This document shows positions 16,713-26,074 of a DNA stretch of 64,000 bases, piece by piece. Each line of letters opens with the position of its first letter. The first letter of the stretch is position 1. The stretch comes from Falcatimonas sp. MSJ-15 (GTDB taxonomy: Bacteria > Bacillota > Clostridia > Lachnospirales > Lachnospiraceae), in assembly GCF_018918265.1 (NCBI RefSeq), contig NZ_JAHLQC010000007.1:62001-126000 (forward strand), in the 5' to 3' direction. The position numbers and the translations under genes are program-made. The notes under the pieces were generated by a model. That model saw only the letters and a list, made by a program, of their open reading frames with translations. It was not told the DNA's origin and ran no database searches.

Positions 16713-19071
16713 AAAATTATTAGAAAAAGAATGCGTCATATTAGATGGCGGAATGGGAACAATGCTTCAGGCAGCAGGAATGCAGCTTGGAGAGATACCA
16801 GAAGTATTAGGATTTACCAGTCCTGAGATATTATATGATATACACAGAGCTTATGCCTTAAGTGGTTCTGATATAATATATGCCAATACATTCGGTGCAA
16901 ACAGGCATAAATTAAAAGATTCAGAATATACAGTAAGTGAAGTTATAAAAAAAGGACTTGCTAATGCAAAAGAGGCAGTAAAAGATCTTGGTACATACGT
17001 TGCACTTGATGTAGGACCGATAGGACAGCTACTTGAACCTACAGGAACACTTACATTTGAAGAAGCCTATGATATATTTAAGGAGATTGTTGTAGCAGGA
17101 AGAGATGATGCAGATGTTATAGTATTTGAGACAATGACAGATCTGTATGAATTAAAAGCAGCAGTGCTTGCAGCTAAAGAAAATTCAGATCTTCCAATTA
17201 TGTGTACAATGACATTTGAAGAGAATTACAGAACATTCACAGGATGTAGTGTATCAGCTATGGCACTTACTATGGAAGGACTTGGAGTTGATGCAATAGG
17301 AATGAACTGCTCACTTGGTCCAAAAGAGATGTATCCAATAGTTGAAGAACTTGCAAGATGGACAACACTGCCTATGATAGTTAAGCCTAACGCAGGGCTT
17401 CCGGATCCTGAGACTAATCTTTATAATGTAACAGCTAAGGAATTTGCTGAATATATGGCAAGGCTTGCTGATATAGGAGTTAAGATATATGGAGGATGCT
17501 GTGGTACAACACCTGAATTTATAAAAGAGTTGAAAAATGCACTTGAAGGAGTAAAACCTGCAATCAATAAAGTTGTAGCAAAAAGTGCAATATGTACACC
17601 ATGTAATACAGTTGTTATAGACAGACCAAGAATTATTGGTGAACGAATTAATCCTACAGGAAAAAAACTTTTTAAAGAAGCACTTAAGAATAATGATATA
17701 GATTATATATTAGGAAAAGCTTTAGAACAGATAGACGCAGGTGCTGATATTCTGGATGTTAATGTTGGACTTCCGGAGATTAATGAAAAAGATATGATGG
17801 TTCGTGTAGTCAAAGCAATTCAGGCAATAACAGATGTTCCATTACAGCTTGATTCGACAATGCCAGAAGTACTTGAAGCAGGACTTCGAGTATATAATGG
17901 TAAGCCAATAGTCAATTCAGTTAATGGTGAAGAACAGATAATGGAGAATATACTTCCATTAGTCAAAAAATATGGTGCATCAGTAGTCGGACTTACGCTT
18001 GATAATGGCGGTATACCTAAGAAGGCAGAAAAACGTTTTGAGATTGCAAAGAAGATACAAAAACATGCAAAAGAATATGGAATATCAAAGGAAAATGTAT
18101 TCATTGACTGTCTTACATTAACAGCATCTGCAGAACAGGATGGTGTAATGGAGACACTTAATGCACTTAAGATGGTAAAAGATGAATTAGGATTAAGAAC
18201 AGTTCTTGGTGTATCTAATATATCATTCGGACTTCCAAACAGAGAACTGATTAATCACAATTTCCTTACAATGGCACTTACTTATGGACTTGATCTTCCT
18301 ATTATTAATCCTAATGTAGAATCTATGACAGGAGCTGTAAGATCATATAATCTGTTAACAGGCATAGATAAGAATTCGGTTGAATATATTGAAGCATACA
18401 ACCAGGCAAATGGTGATATTAGGAAAAATGTATCAGGCGAGACAAAGCAGATGGATATAAAACAGGCGATACTAAGTGGACTAAAAGGTGAGACAAAGAG
18501 ACTTACTGAGAAGATGCTAAATGAAGGAGCAGAAGCACTTAAGATAGTTGATGATATGTTAATACCGGCACTTGATGTAACAGGAGCAGAATTTGAAAAA
18601 GGCAAAATCTTTCTTCCACAGCTAATAATGTCAGCAGAAGCTGCACAGGCTGCATTTGAAGCAATAAAAGAAGATATGGTTAAGAAAAATAATGCACCGG
18701 TAAGCAAAGGCAAGATAATAATTGCTACTGTAAAAGGTGATATACATGATATTGGCAAGAATATAGTAAAAGTACTTCTTGAGAATTATGGATATAATGT
18801 AATAGACCTTGGCAGAGATGTTCCTTATGAGACAGTAGTTGAGACTGCAATAAAGGAAGATGTAAAACTTGTAGGGCTTAGCGCACTTATGACAACCACA
18901 CTTGTAAGTATGGAGAAGACAATAGAGTTGCTTAGAAAAAGTGGACACGAATGTAAAGTAATGGTCGGCGGAGCAGTTCTTACTCCGGACTATGCACTTA
19001 AGATTGGTGCAGATTATTATGCAAAAGATGCAAAAGAGTCTGTAGATATTGCAAAAAAAGTATTAGGATAG
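16702..19071 (+). CDS. metH: Cobalamin-dependent methionine synthase, short form
   Basis: Transfers methyl from 5-methyltetrahydrofolate to homocysteine through cobalamin; 789 residues. Domain order: homocysteine methyltransferase (1-290, zinc cysteines in NCSLG and GGCCGTTPEFI), pterin-binding barrel (about 310-560, IIGERINPTGKK), cap (about 590-670) and B12-binding domain (about 675-789, lower-ligand motif GDIHDIGKNIV). The AdoMet reactivation domain is missing; the upstream overlapping gene supplies it. The GTG start at 16702 follows AGGAGG. Confidence 0.95.
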   Translation: MDFKKLLEKECVILDGGMGTMLQAAGMQLGEIPEVLGFTSPEILYDIHRAYALSGSDIIYANTFGANRHKLKDSEYTVSEVIKKGLANAKEAVKDLGTYVALDVGPIGQLLEPTGTLTFEEAYDIFKEIVVAGRDDADVIVFETMTDLYELKAAVLAAKENSDLPIMCTMTFEENYRTFTGCSVSAMALTMEGLGVDAIGMNCSLGPKEMYPIVEELARWTTLPMIVKPNAGLPDPETNLYNVTAKEFAEYMARLADIGVKIYGGCCGTTPEFIKELKNALEGVKPAINKVVAKSAICTPCNTVVIDRPRIIGERINPTGKKLFKEALKNNDIDYILGKALEQIDAGADILDVNVGLPEINEKDMMVRVVKAIQAITDVPLQLDSTMPEVLEAGLRVYNGKPIVNSVNGEEQIMENILPLVKKYGASVVGLTLDNGGIPKKAEKRFEIAKKIQKHAKEYGISKENVFIDCLTLTASAEQDGVMETLNALKMVKDELGLRTVLGVSNISFGLPNRELINHNFLTMALTYGLDLPIINPNVESMTGAVRSYNLLTGIDKNSVEYIEAYNQANGDIRKNVSGETKQMDIKQAILSGLKGETKRLTEKMLNEGAEALKIVDDMLIPALDVTGAEFEKGKIFLPQLIMSAEAAQAAFEAIKEDMVKKNNAPVSKGKIIIATVKGDIHDIGKNIVKVLLENYGYNVIDLGRDVPYETVVETAIKEDVKLVGLSALMTTTLVSMEKTIELLRKSGHECKVMVGGAVLTPDYALKIGADYYAKDAKESVDIAKKVLG

Positions 19072-19119
19072 TGACAAAAATGCAATACATTGGCAAGTAT
19101 TTTAAGAATTATGTTTTGG

Positions 19120-19148
19120 TGGAAATACTAGAATAAGTGTGCTATAAT
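19120..19148 (+). promoter_or_regulatory. Probable promoter of the AAA ATPase gene
   Basis: Extended -10 TGCTATAAT (hexamer 19143-19148) with TGGAAA 17 bp upstream, about 30 bp before the start. Confidence 0.45.
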
Positions 19149-19179
19149 CTAAAAGAAATTTGAGAGCAGGAGGCATGTT

Positions 19180-20544
19180 ATGTTACTTGGAAGAAATACA
19201 GAGTTACAATCATTAGAAGACAGATATAACAGTAAAGAGAATACAATTACAGTCCTATATGGCAGAAAATATATAGGAAAAACGCATCTGTTAAAAGAGT
19301 TTGTAAGTAATAAGTCATGTCTCTATTATCATGCAAGACCAGCTTCTAAGATTGAGCAGATTAATCAGCTTAAGAGAGAAGTCAATGAATTGTTAGAGAG
19401 CAATATAGAAGATAATACATATGAAGATATATTTATAGAGACGGCTAAGATACCATCACCAGTGAAGCTTATTATAATAGAAGAATTTCAGAATATAGCC
19501 AAATATGATGATGAATTCATGGAAGCTGTTATAGCACTTAAGAATAACAGATTATATGAGGGACATATAATGATAATCTTAACAAGTTCGTCAATAGGAT
19601 GGGTTGAGAATAATATGATCTCTCATATAGGTGTTAATGCACTTGAGATTAATGCATTTACTAAGCTTAAGTCACTTGAATTCATAGAAGTTGTACGTAT
19701 GTTCCCTAAATATACAGTAGAACAGACTGTTGAAGTATATGCGATAACAGGAGGAATACCAGGTTATCTTGCACAGTGGGATAAAGACAGAACAGTTATA
19801 GACAATATAGCTGAGAATTATCTTGCAGACAGTTCTATGATGAAATATGAAGGACATTCATTTGTAAAAGAAGAACTTAGAGAGACTTCTGTATACAGTA
19901 CTATATTAGGTGCAATTGCCCAGGGAATGTACAAGCTTAATGAATTGCATAACTATACAGGATTTGGAAGAGATAAGATAAGTGTATATATTAAGAATCT
20001 TATAGAACTTGAGATTGTTGAAAAAGTATTCTCTTATGACAGTGAAGGAAAAGAACATACGAAAAAAGGAATATATAGAATTAAAGATAACTATGTATAT
20101 TTCTGGTATAGATATATATATCCTAATATGTCAAGACTTGAGATGCTTACAGGAAAAGAGTTTTATGATAGATATATATCTTCAACAATAGATGCATTTG
20201 TTGAAGAGACATTCGTAAATGTAGCACTTGAATATTTAGAACTTATGAACCGTATTAACAAATTGCCAGTTAAGATAAAAAGAAAAGGCAGCTGGTGGGG
20301 AAAAAGTGGCAATATAGACATAGTAATAGAAGGTGAGGATGGCAAACATATAGTTGCTATATGTAACTGGAAAGAAGAAGTTATGACATCTGCTATGTAT
20401 GAAGAATTTCTTGATACAGTGGCACTCTCTGAGATATCACCTGATTATATATATGTCTTTTCAAAAGGTGCATTTGATGCACAGATTAAGAGGATAGAAC
20501 AAGACAATGATAATGTTGTACTTGTAAGTATTAATGAATTATAG
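19180..20544 (+). CDS. AAA-type ATPase of the ATPase_2/DUF234 family
   Basis: Protein of 454 residues. N-terminal P-loop ATPase of the archaeal-ATPase group: GRKYIGKTHL (Walker A, about residues 28-37) and LIIIEEFQNIAK (Walker B). A winged-helix segment follows (about 245-290). The C-terminal DUF234-like domain (about 320-454) carries GNIDIVIEG...IVAICNWKEE, reminiscent of PD-(D/E)xK nuclease-like folds. Members are abundant in Clostridia and Bacteroidetes; their role is unsettled. AGGAGG marks the start. It is probably co-transcribed with topB after it (64-bp gap). Confidence 0.85.
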   Translation: MLLGRNTELQSLEDRYNSKENTITVLYGRKYIGKTHLLKEFVSNKSCLYYHARPASKIEQINQLKREVNELLESNIEDNTYEDIFIETAKIPSPVKLIIIEEFQNIAKYDDEFMEAVIALKNNRLYEGHIMIILTSSSIGWVENNMISHIGVNALEINAFTKLKSLEFIEVVRMFPKYTVEQTVEVYAITGGIPGYLAQWDKDRTVIDNIAENYLADSSMMKYEGHSFVKEELRETSVYSTILGAIAQGMYKLNELHNYTGFGRDKISVYIKNLIELEIVEKVFSYDSEGKEHTKKGIYRIKDNYVYFWYRYIYPNMSRLEMLTGKEFYDRYISSTIDAFVEETFVNVALEYLELMNRINKLPVKIKRKGSWWGKSGNIDIVIEGEDGKHIVAICNWKEEVMTSAMYEEFLDTVALSEISPDYIYVFSKGAFDAQIKRIEQDNDNVVLVSINEL

Positions 20545-20608
20545 ACAATATAGGGAGAAATAAGGTTTATATATGAATAAGCCAGATGAAAAGGAAAGTT
20601 GGAAATAA

Positions 20609-22597
20609 ATGGGAAAATCTCTGTTTATAGCTGAAAAACCAAGTGTGGCACAGGAATTTGCCAAAGCACTTAAAGTAACAGGACCAAAGAAAGATGGTTA
20701 TATAGAATCGCAGGATACGATAGTTACATGGTGTGTCGGTCATCTTGTCACAATGAGTTATCCGGAAGTATATGACATGAAGTACAAAAAGTGGTCATAT
20801 GATACACTTCCATTCTTACCGAAGGAATTCTTATATGAAGTTATTCCGGCAGTAAGCAAACAATTTAATATAGTAAAAGGTCTCCTTACAAGAGAAGACG
20901 TTGATACAATATATGTATGTACTGACTCAGGACGAGAAGGAGAATATATATATCGCCTTGTCGAACAACTTGCAGGAGTTAAAGATAAACAAAGAAAAAG
21001 AGTCTGGATAGATTCACAGACAGAAGAAGAGATATTAAGAGGTGTAAAAGAAGCGAAAGATTTGTCTGAATACGATAATCTTTCAGATGCAGCTTATCTT
21101 AGAGCTAAGGAAGATTATCTTATGGGGATTAATTTTTCAAGACTTCTTACACTCAAATACGGGAATGCAATCTCAAGATATCTAAAGACTGATTATACAG
21201 TTATATCTGTAGGAAGAGTTATGACTTGTGTACTTGGGATGATAGTTCGAAGAGAGCGTGAGATTCGTTCATTTGTAAAGACACCATTCTACAGAGTGCT
21301 TGGTAAATTCGCACTTGATACAAGAGAGATAGAAGCAGAATGGAGAGCTGTTGAAGGCTCAATATTCTATGCTTCACCACATCTGTATAAAGAGAATGGT
21401 TTTAAGAAAAAAGAAGTAGCAGAAAAGTTCATCAAATGGTTTAATGAAGAACCAGGTAATGCAACTGTTATGAGTATTGAAAAGAAAAAAGAGAATAAGA
21501 ATCCACCATTATTATACAATCTGGCAGAACTTCAGAATGAATGTTCAAGAATGTTCAAGATAAGTCCTGATCAGACACTTAATATTGTTCAGGAGTTATA
21601 CGAGAAAAAGCTTGTAACATATCCAAGAACAGATGCCAGAGTATTATCAACTGCAGTTGCAAAAGAGATATCAAGAAATATAAAAGGACTTCTTGGTTAT
21701 GGAATTGCAAAAGAATATGCAGGTGACATACTTAATGGTACTTCTTATAAAAATATAGCAAAGACAAGATATGTTAATGATAAGCAGATAACAGATCATT
21801 ATGCAATAATACCTACAGGGCAGGGACTTAGAGAACTTAATAATCTCTCAGTTGCATCACAGAATGTGTATGAGACGATAGTAAGACGATTCTTAAGTAT
21901 ATTCTATCCACCTGCAGTATATCAGAAGATAAGTCTTAAGATAAAACTTAGGGATGAGCTGTTTTTTGCAAGTTTTAAAGTACTTGTAAGTGAAGGATAT
22001 CTTAAAGTTACTGGTAATTCTTTTGATAAAAAGAAGAATGATACAGATCAGACAGAAGATGTAAAATGTGATAATGAGTTTCTTCAGGCACTTTCGACAC
22101 TTAAAAAAGGAACTGAATTGCCTATTAATACATTATTCATAAAAGAGGGTGAGACATCACCTCCTAAAAGGTATAATTCAGGTAATCTTATTCTCGCAAT
22201 GGAGAATGCAGGTCAGCTTATAGAAGATGAAGAACTTAGAGCACAGATAAAAGGAAGTGGCATTGGAACAAGTGCAACAAGAGCTGAGATTCTTAAAAAA
22301 CTTGTTAATATAAAATATATTAATCTTAACAAAAAGACTCAGATAATTACACCCTCACAATTAGGTGAGATGATATATGATGTTGTAGCTAATTCAATAA
22401 AACATCTTCTTAATCCTGAACTTACAGCAAGTTGGGAAAAAGGACTTACAATGGTGGCAGAAGGAACAATAACATCAGATGAATATATGGCAAAACTTGA
22501 AGGGTTTGTCTCAAGACGAACGTCATATGTGATGAGTCTTAACAATCAATATGGTCTGAAGATATTTTTTGATCAGACAGCAGATAATTATAAATAG
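20609..22597 (+). CDS. topB: DNA topoisomerase III
   Basis: Type IA topoisomerase that relaxes and decatenates DNA through a transient 5'-phosphotyrosine; 662 residues. The TOPRIM domain is at the N terminus (FIAEKPSVAQ, CTDSGREGEYIYR). The catalytic Tyr338 is in KLVTYPRTDAR and the C-terminal core motif GIGTSATRAEIL is present. No zinc-finger tail is seen, as expected for a short TopB. It lies 18 bp before glmS, so the two are likely one transcript. Confidence 0.93.
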   Translation: MGKSLFIAEKPSVAQEFAKALKVTGPKKDGYIESQDTIVTWCVGHLVTMSYPEVYDMKYKKWSYDTLPFLPKEFLYEVIPAVSKQFNIVKGLLTREDVDTIYVCTDSGREGEYIYRLVEQLAGVKDKQRKRVWIDSQTEEEILRGVKEAKDLSEYDNLSDAAYLRAKEDYLMGINFSRLLTLKYGNAISRYLKTDYTVISVGRVMTCVLGMIVRREREIRSFVKTPFYRVLGKFALDTREIEAEWRAVEGSIFYASPHLYKENGFKKKEVAEKFIKWFNEEPGNATVMSIEKKKENKNPPLLYNLAELQNECSRMFKISPDQTLNIVQELYEKKLVTYPRTDARVLSTAVAKEISRNIKGLLGYGIAKEYAGDILNGTSYKNIAKTRYVNDKQITDHYAIIPTGQGLRELNNLSVASQNVYETIVRRFLSIFYPPAVYQKISLKIKLRDELFFASFKVLVSEGYLKVTGNSFDKKKNDTDQTEDVKCDNEFLQALSTLKKGTELPINTLFIKEGETSPPKRYNSGNLILAMENAGQLIEDEELRAQIKGSGIGTSATRAEILKKLVNIKYINLNKKTQIITPSQLGEMIYDVVANSIKHLLNPELTASWEKGLTMVAEGTITSDEYMAKLEGFVSRRTSYVMSLNNQYGLKIFFDQTADNYK

Positions 22598-22615
22598 ACA
22601 GATGGAGGTAAAAAT

Positions 22616-24442
22616 ATGTGCGGAATAGTTGGATATATAGGTAATCAGGAGGCAGCACCAATTCTGCTTGACGGATTAACAAAACTTGAATATAGAGGAT
22701 ATGATTCAGCAGGACTTGCTGTTTTTGACGGTGAGAATATTAATATAGTAAAAGCAAAAGGAAGACTTCAGGTACTTCGTGAACTTACAGGAGATGGAAA
22801 AGCATTAAAAGGATGCATAGGAATCGGACATACAAGATGGGCTACTCATGGAGCACCATCTGTTACTAATTCTCATCCACATCATAATGCTAAAGAGACA
22901 ATAGCTGTTGTTCATAATGGTATTATTGAGAATTATATGAAGTTAAAAGAGAAGCTTATTAAAAAAGGCTATACATTCATATCTGAGACAGATACAGAGG
23001 TTGTAGCTCATTTACTTGACTATTATTATAATGGCAACCCGGTTGAGACAATAGCAAAAGTTATGCATAGAGTTGAAGGTTCATATGCATTAGGTATAAT
23101 CTTTAAAGATCATCCAGACAAATTATATGCAGTAAGAAAAGATAGTCCGCTTATTGTAGGTGTAGGTGAGCATGAGAACTTTATTGCATCAGATGTACCG
23201 GCAATATTGAAATATACACGTAATGTATATTTTATTGAGAATGAAGAGATTGTTGAGCTTAGCAAAAAAGATGTACATTTCTACAATTCAGATGTTGAAG
23301 AGATTGAAAAAGAGATGTCAGAAGTAAAATGGGATATATCAGCAGCAGAAAAATCAGGATATGAACATTTTATGTTAAAAGAGATATATGAACAGCCAAA
23401 AGCATTAAGAGATACAATCAGTCCTAGAGTAAAAAATGGAGAGATAGTAATTGATGAACTTACAATGACAGAAGAAGATATTAAGAATATCAAAAAAATA
23501 TTCATCGTTGCATGTGGTTCTGCTTATCATGCAGGTGTTAATGGCAAATATGTAATAGAAGGTGCTGCAAGAATTCCAGTAGAAGTAGATCTTGCATCTG
23601 AATTCAGATATCGTAACCCTATTCTTGAAGAAGGAACACTTGTAATTATAATAAGCCAGTCAGGTGAAACTGCAGATTCAATCGCAGCATTACGAGAAGC
23701 TAAATCAAGAGGAATAAAAGTGTTAGGTATTGTTAATGTAGTAGGAAGTACAATAGCAAGAGAATCAGATAATGTTATGTATACATGGGCAGGACCTGAG
23801 ATAGCTGTAGCTACTACTAAGGCATATTCAACACAGTTATCAGCATTATATCTTCTTGCAATGTATTTTGGAAAAGTTAAAGGAACACTTGCAAAAGAGG
23901 AATATTCCGATATGTTAAAAGAACTTATGTTATTACCTGATAAAGTTCAGACAATACTTGGAGATAAAGAGAACATACAGTTCTTCGCTAACAGATATGT
24001 GGGAGCAAAAGATGTATTCTTCATCGGAAGAGGTCAGGATTATGCAGTATCACTTGAAGGCTCATTGAAGTTAAAAGAGATATCATATATTCATTCAGAA
24101 GCCTATGCTGCAGGTGAATTAAAACATGGAACAATATCACTTATAGAAGAAGGAACACTTGTAACAGCAGTATTAACTAATGAAGAACTTTACAAGAAGA
24201 CAATAAGCAATATAGTAGAAGTTCGTACAAGAGGAGCATTTGTTCTTGCTGTAACTAATGAAGATAATATTCTTGATAAAGAGACAGCAGATTATGTAAT
24301 ATACATACCAAAGACTCATAAATATTTTACATCATCACTTGCAGTAGTTCCACTTCAGTTATTTGGATATTATGTATCAGTAGGCAGAGGATGTGATGTT
24401 GATAAACCTCGTAACCTTGCAAAATCAGTAACTGTTGAGTAA
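22616..24442 (+). CDS. glmS: Glutamine-fructose-6-phosphate aminotransferase
   Basis: Makes glucosamine 6-phosphate from fructose 6-phosphate and glutamine, the entry to cell-wall amino sugars; 608 residues. The N-terminal nucleophile domain starts MCGIVGYIG (Cys2 becomes Cys1) with YRGYDSAG and THGAPS. Two SIS sugar-isomerase domains follow (VACGSAYHAG, SQSGETADS). The C terminus DKPRNLAKSVTVE is typical. The 18-bp gap to topB leaves no room for a glmS ribozyme directly upstream. Confidence 0.97.
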   Translation: MCGIVGYIGNQEAAPILLDGLTKLEYRGYDSAGLAVFDGENINIVKAKGRLQVLRELTGDGKALKGCIGIGHTRWATHGAPSVTNSHPHHNAKETIAVVHNGIIENYMKLKEKLIKKGYTFISETDTEVVAHLLDYYYNGNPVETIAKVMHRVEGSYALGIIFKDHPDKLYAVRKDSPLIVGVGEHENFIASDVPAILKYTRNVYFIENEEIVELSKKDVHFYNSDVEEIEKEMSEVKWDISAAEKSGYEHFMLKEIYEQPKALRDTISPRVKNGEIVIDELTMTEEDIKNIKKIFIVACGSAYHAGVNGKYVIEGAARIPVEVDLASEFRYRNPILEEGTLVIIISQSGETADSIAALREAKSRGIKVLGIVNVVGSTIARESDNVMYTWAGPEIAVATTKAYSTQLSALYLLAMYFGKVKGTLAKEEYSDMLKELMLLPDKVQTILGDKENIQFFANRYVGAKDVFFIGRGQDYAVSLEGSLKLKEISYIHSEAYAAGELKHGTISLIEEGTLVTAVLTNEELYKKTISNIVEVRTRGAFVLAVTNEDNILDKETADYVIYIPKTHKYFTSSLAVVPLQLFGYYVSVGRGCDVDKPRNLAKSVTVE

Positions 24443-24524
24443 TAAGTATAGATAGTTATAAGATAATAAAATTGTAAGAACATATAAGCAGGATGACAAT
24501 CCCGCGATATGCGAATACTCAGTG

Positions 24525-24589
24525 GAATTGTGGGAGTGCGTAGCACGGAGCAATTCGTAGGCATCAAAGTTGGGGCTTTTGACCCCAAC
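24525..24589. repeat. Structured intergenic element with two hairpins
   Basis: In the glmS downstream gap, GAATTG (24525-24530) / CAATTC (24551-24556) enclose an inner GTGC/GCAC hairpin. A second perfect stem, GTTGGGG/CCCCAAC (24569-24575, 24583-24589), follows. The segment GGGAGTGCGTAGCACGGAG resembles intergenic motifs I recall from other Lachnospiraceae. It is locally richer in G and C than the flanks. It could be a dispersed repeat, a small RNA or a Rho-independent-like stop lacking a T run. Confidence 0.6.
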
Positions 24590-24646
24590 ATCATATACAT
24601 TAGTCTGGTAGCTGATAAGAGAATATAGAAAGAGGTATAGATAGGA

Positions 24647-25315
24647 ATGGAAGAGTTAAAGATTAAGAATCTGTATAACCTTGATGAGACAATAGCAAAA
24701 GATATATTTGCAGGAAAAGAATATCCATGGGAAGTGTTGCCATATATAGGTGAGTATATTAAGGAGCTTGGAAGTACACTTCCTACAGATGAATATGACA
24801 AAGTCGGAGAAGATATATGGATTGCAAAAAGTGCAAAAGTAGCAAAGACAGCATATATTAATGGACCATGTATTATAGGTAAGAATACAGAAGTACGTCA
24901 TTGTGCTTTTATAAGAGGTAATGCACTTGTTGGTGAAGGCTGTGTAGTTGGTAATTCAACAGAACTTAAGAACGTAATAATATTTAACTGTGTGCAGGTA
25001 CCACATTATAATTATGTAGGCGACTCAGTACTCGGATACAAATCACACATGGGTGCAGGCTCTATAACATCTAATGTAAAACAGGATAAGACACTAGTAA
25101 CAGTTAATATTAATGGAATAAAAGTTGATACAGGACTTAAGAAATTTGGTGCTATGTTAGGTGATAATGTTGAAGTCGGATGTAATTCCGTACTTAATCC
25201 GGGAACAGTTGTTGGCCGTCACAGTAACATATATCCATTATCAATGGTAAGAGGATACATAGCAGCAGATAGTATATACAAGAAGTCAGGGGAAATTGTA
25301 GCAAAAAACTGTTAG
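24647..25315 (+). CDS. Left-handed beta-helix acyltransferase-like protein
   Basis: Protein of 222 residues. Residues about 55-215 show hexapeptide-repeat coils ([LIV]Gxxxx, e.g. CIIGKNTEVRHCAFIRGNALVGEGCVVGNS). It contains PHYNYVGDSVLG and GAGSITSNVK, as in the acetyltransferase half of GlmU. There is no N-terminal nucleotidyltransferase; similar Firmicute proteins are labelled UDP-N-acetylglucosamine pyrophosphorylase-like. The closeness to glmS supports an amino-sugar role, but the substrate is not proven. Confidence 0.8.
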   Translation: MEELKIKNLYNLDETIAKDIFAGKEYPWEVLPYIGEYIKELGSTLPTDEYDKVGEDIWIAKSAKVAKTAYINGPCIIGKNTEVRHCAFIRGNALVGEGCVVGNSTELKNVIIFNCVQVPHYNYVGDSVLGYKSHMGAGSITSNVKQDKTLVTVNINGIKVDTGLKKFGAMLGDNVEVGCNSVLNPGTVVGRHSNIYPLSMVRGYIAADSIYKKSGEIVAKNC

Positions 25316-25381
25316 AATAGAATCTTTTGTAGTTACAATGTTAATAAGTAATACCAGTACATAAGAGATGAGGTGACATAA

Positions 25382-26074
25382 TTGGGAAAAACGATAGTAG
25401 TAGTAGATGATGAAAAAGAGATAGCAGATTTTATAGAGATGTATCTTGTTAATGAGGATTTTGAAGTTAAGAAGTTCTACGATGGAACTTCAGCACTTGA
25501 ATATATTGAAAAATACAATGTAGATCTTGCACTTCTTGATGTAATGCTTCCTGATACTGATGGATTTAAGATGCTAAAGGAGATTAGAGAAAAATTCAAT
25601 TTTCCAGTAATTATGTTAACTGCGAAGACTGATTACATGGATAAGATTACAGGGCTTACACTTGGAGCAGATGATTATATTCCAAAGCCTTTCAATCCAT
25701 TAGAACTTGTGGCAAGAGTTAAAGCTCAGATTAGACGTTATACAAGTTATAATGAAGCATACAAAGGCGATACAGAATATATAGAATATAGAGGACTTGA
25801 ACTATGTAAAGACACGCATAGAGCAGTATATAATGGAGAAGAACTAGTACTTACACCGATAGAATTCTCCATTCTTTGGATTTTGTGTGATAACAGAGGT
25901 AAGGTAATAAGCTCAGAACAGTTGTTTGAGACTATCTGGGGCGAAAAATATTTTAAAAATAGTAACAATACAGTGATGGTTCATATAAGACATATCAGAG
26001 AGAAGATGCACGAACCCGCCGGAAAAGCAGAGTTTGTTAAGACGATATGGGGTGTAGGATACAAAGTTGAGTAA
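25382..26074 (+). CDS. OmpR/VanR-type response regulator
   Basis: Protein of 230 residues with a TTG start behind GAGGTGACA. The receiver domain (1-120) has the acidic pair DDE, phospho-acceptor Asp53 in LLDVMLPD, and the conserved Lys in IPKPFNP. The winged-helix DNA-binding domain (about 130-230) has LTPIEFSILWIL and VMVHIRHIREK. The kinase gene overlaps its end by 8 bp, giving a two-component pair. The pair resembles VanRS; no vancomycin-resistance genes are nearby, so the target genes are unknown. Confidence 0.93.
   Translation: MGKTIVVVDDEKEIADFIEMYLVNEDFEVKKFYDGTSALEYIEKYNVDLALLDVMLPDTDGFKMLKEIREKFNFPVIMLTAKTDYMDKITGLTLGADDYIPKPFNPLELVARVKAQIRRYTSYNEAYKGDTEYIEYRGLELCKDTHRAVYNGEELVLTPIEFSILWILCDNRGKVISSEQLFETIWGEKYFKNSNNTVMVHIRHIREKMHEPAGKAEFVKTIWGVGYKVE

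Noticed and set aside
22560..22616. glmS ribozyme upstream of glmS
   Set aside because: topB ends 18 bp before glmS, leaving no room for the ribozyme fold, and no core motif was recognised.
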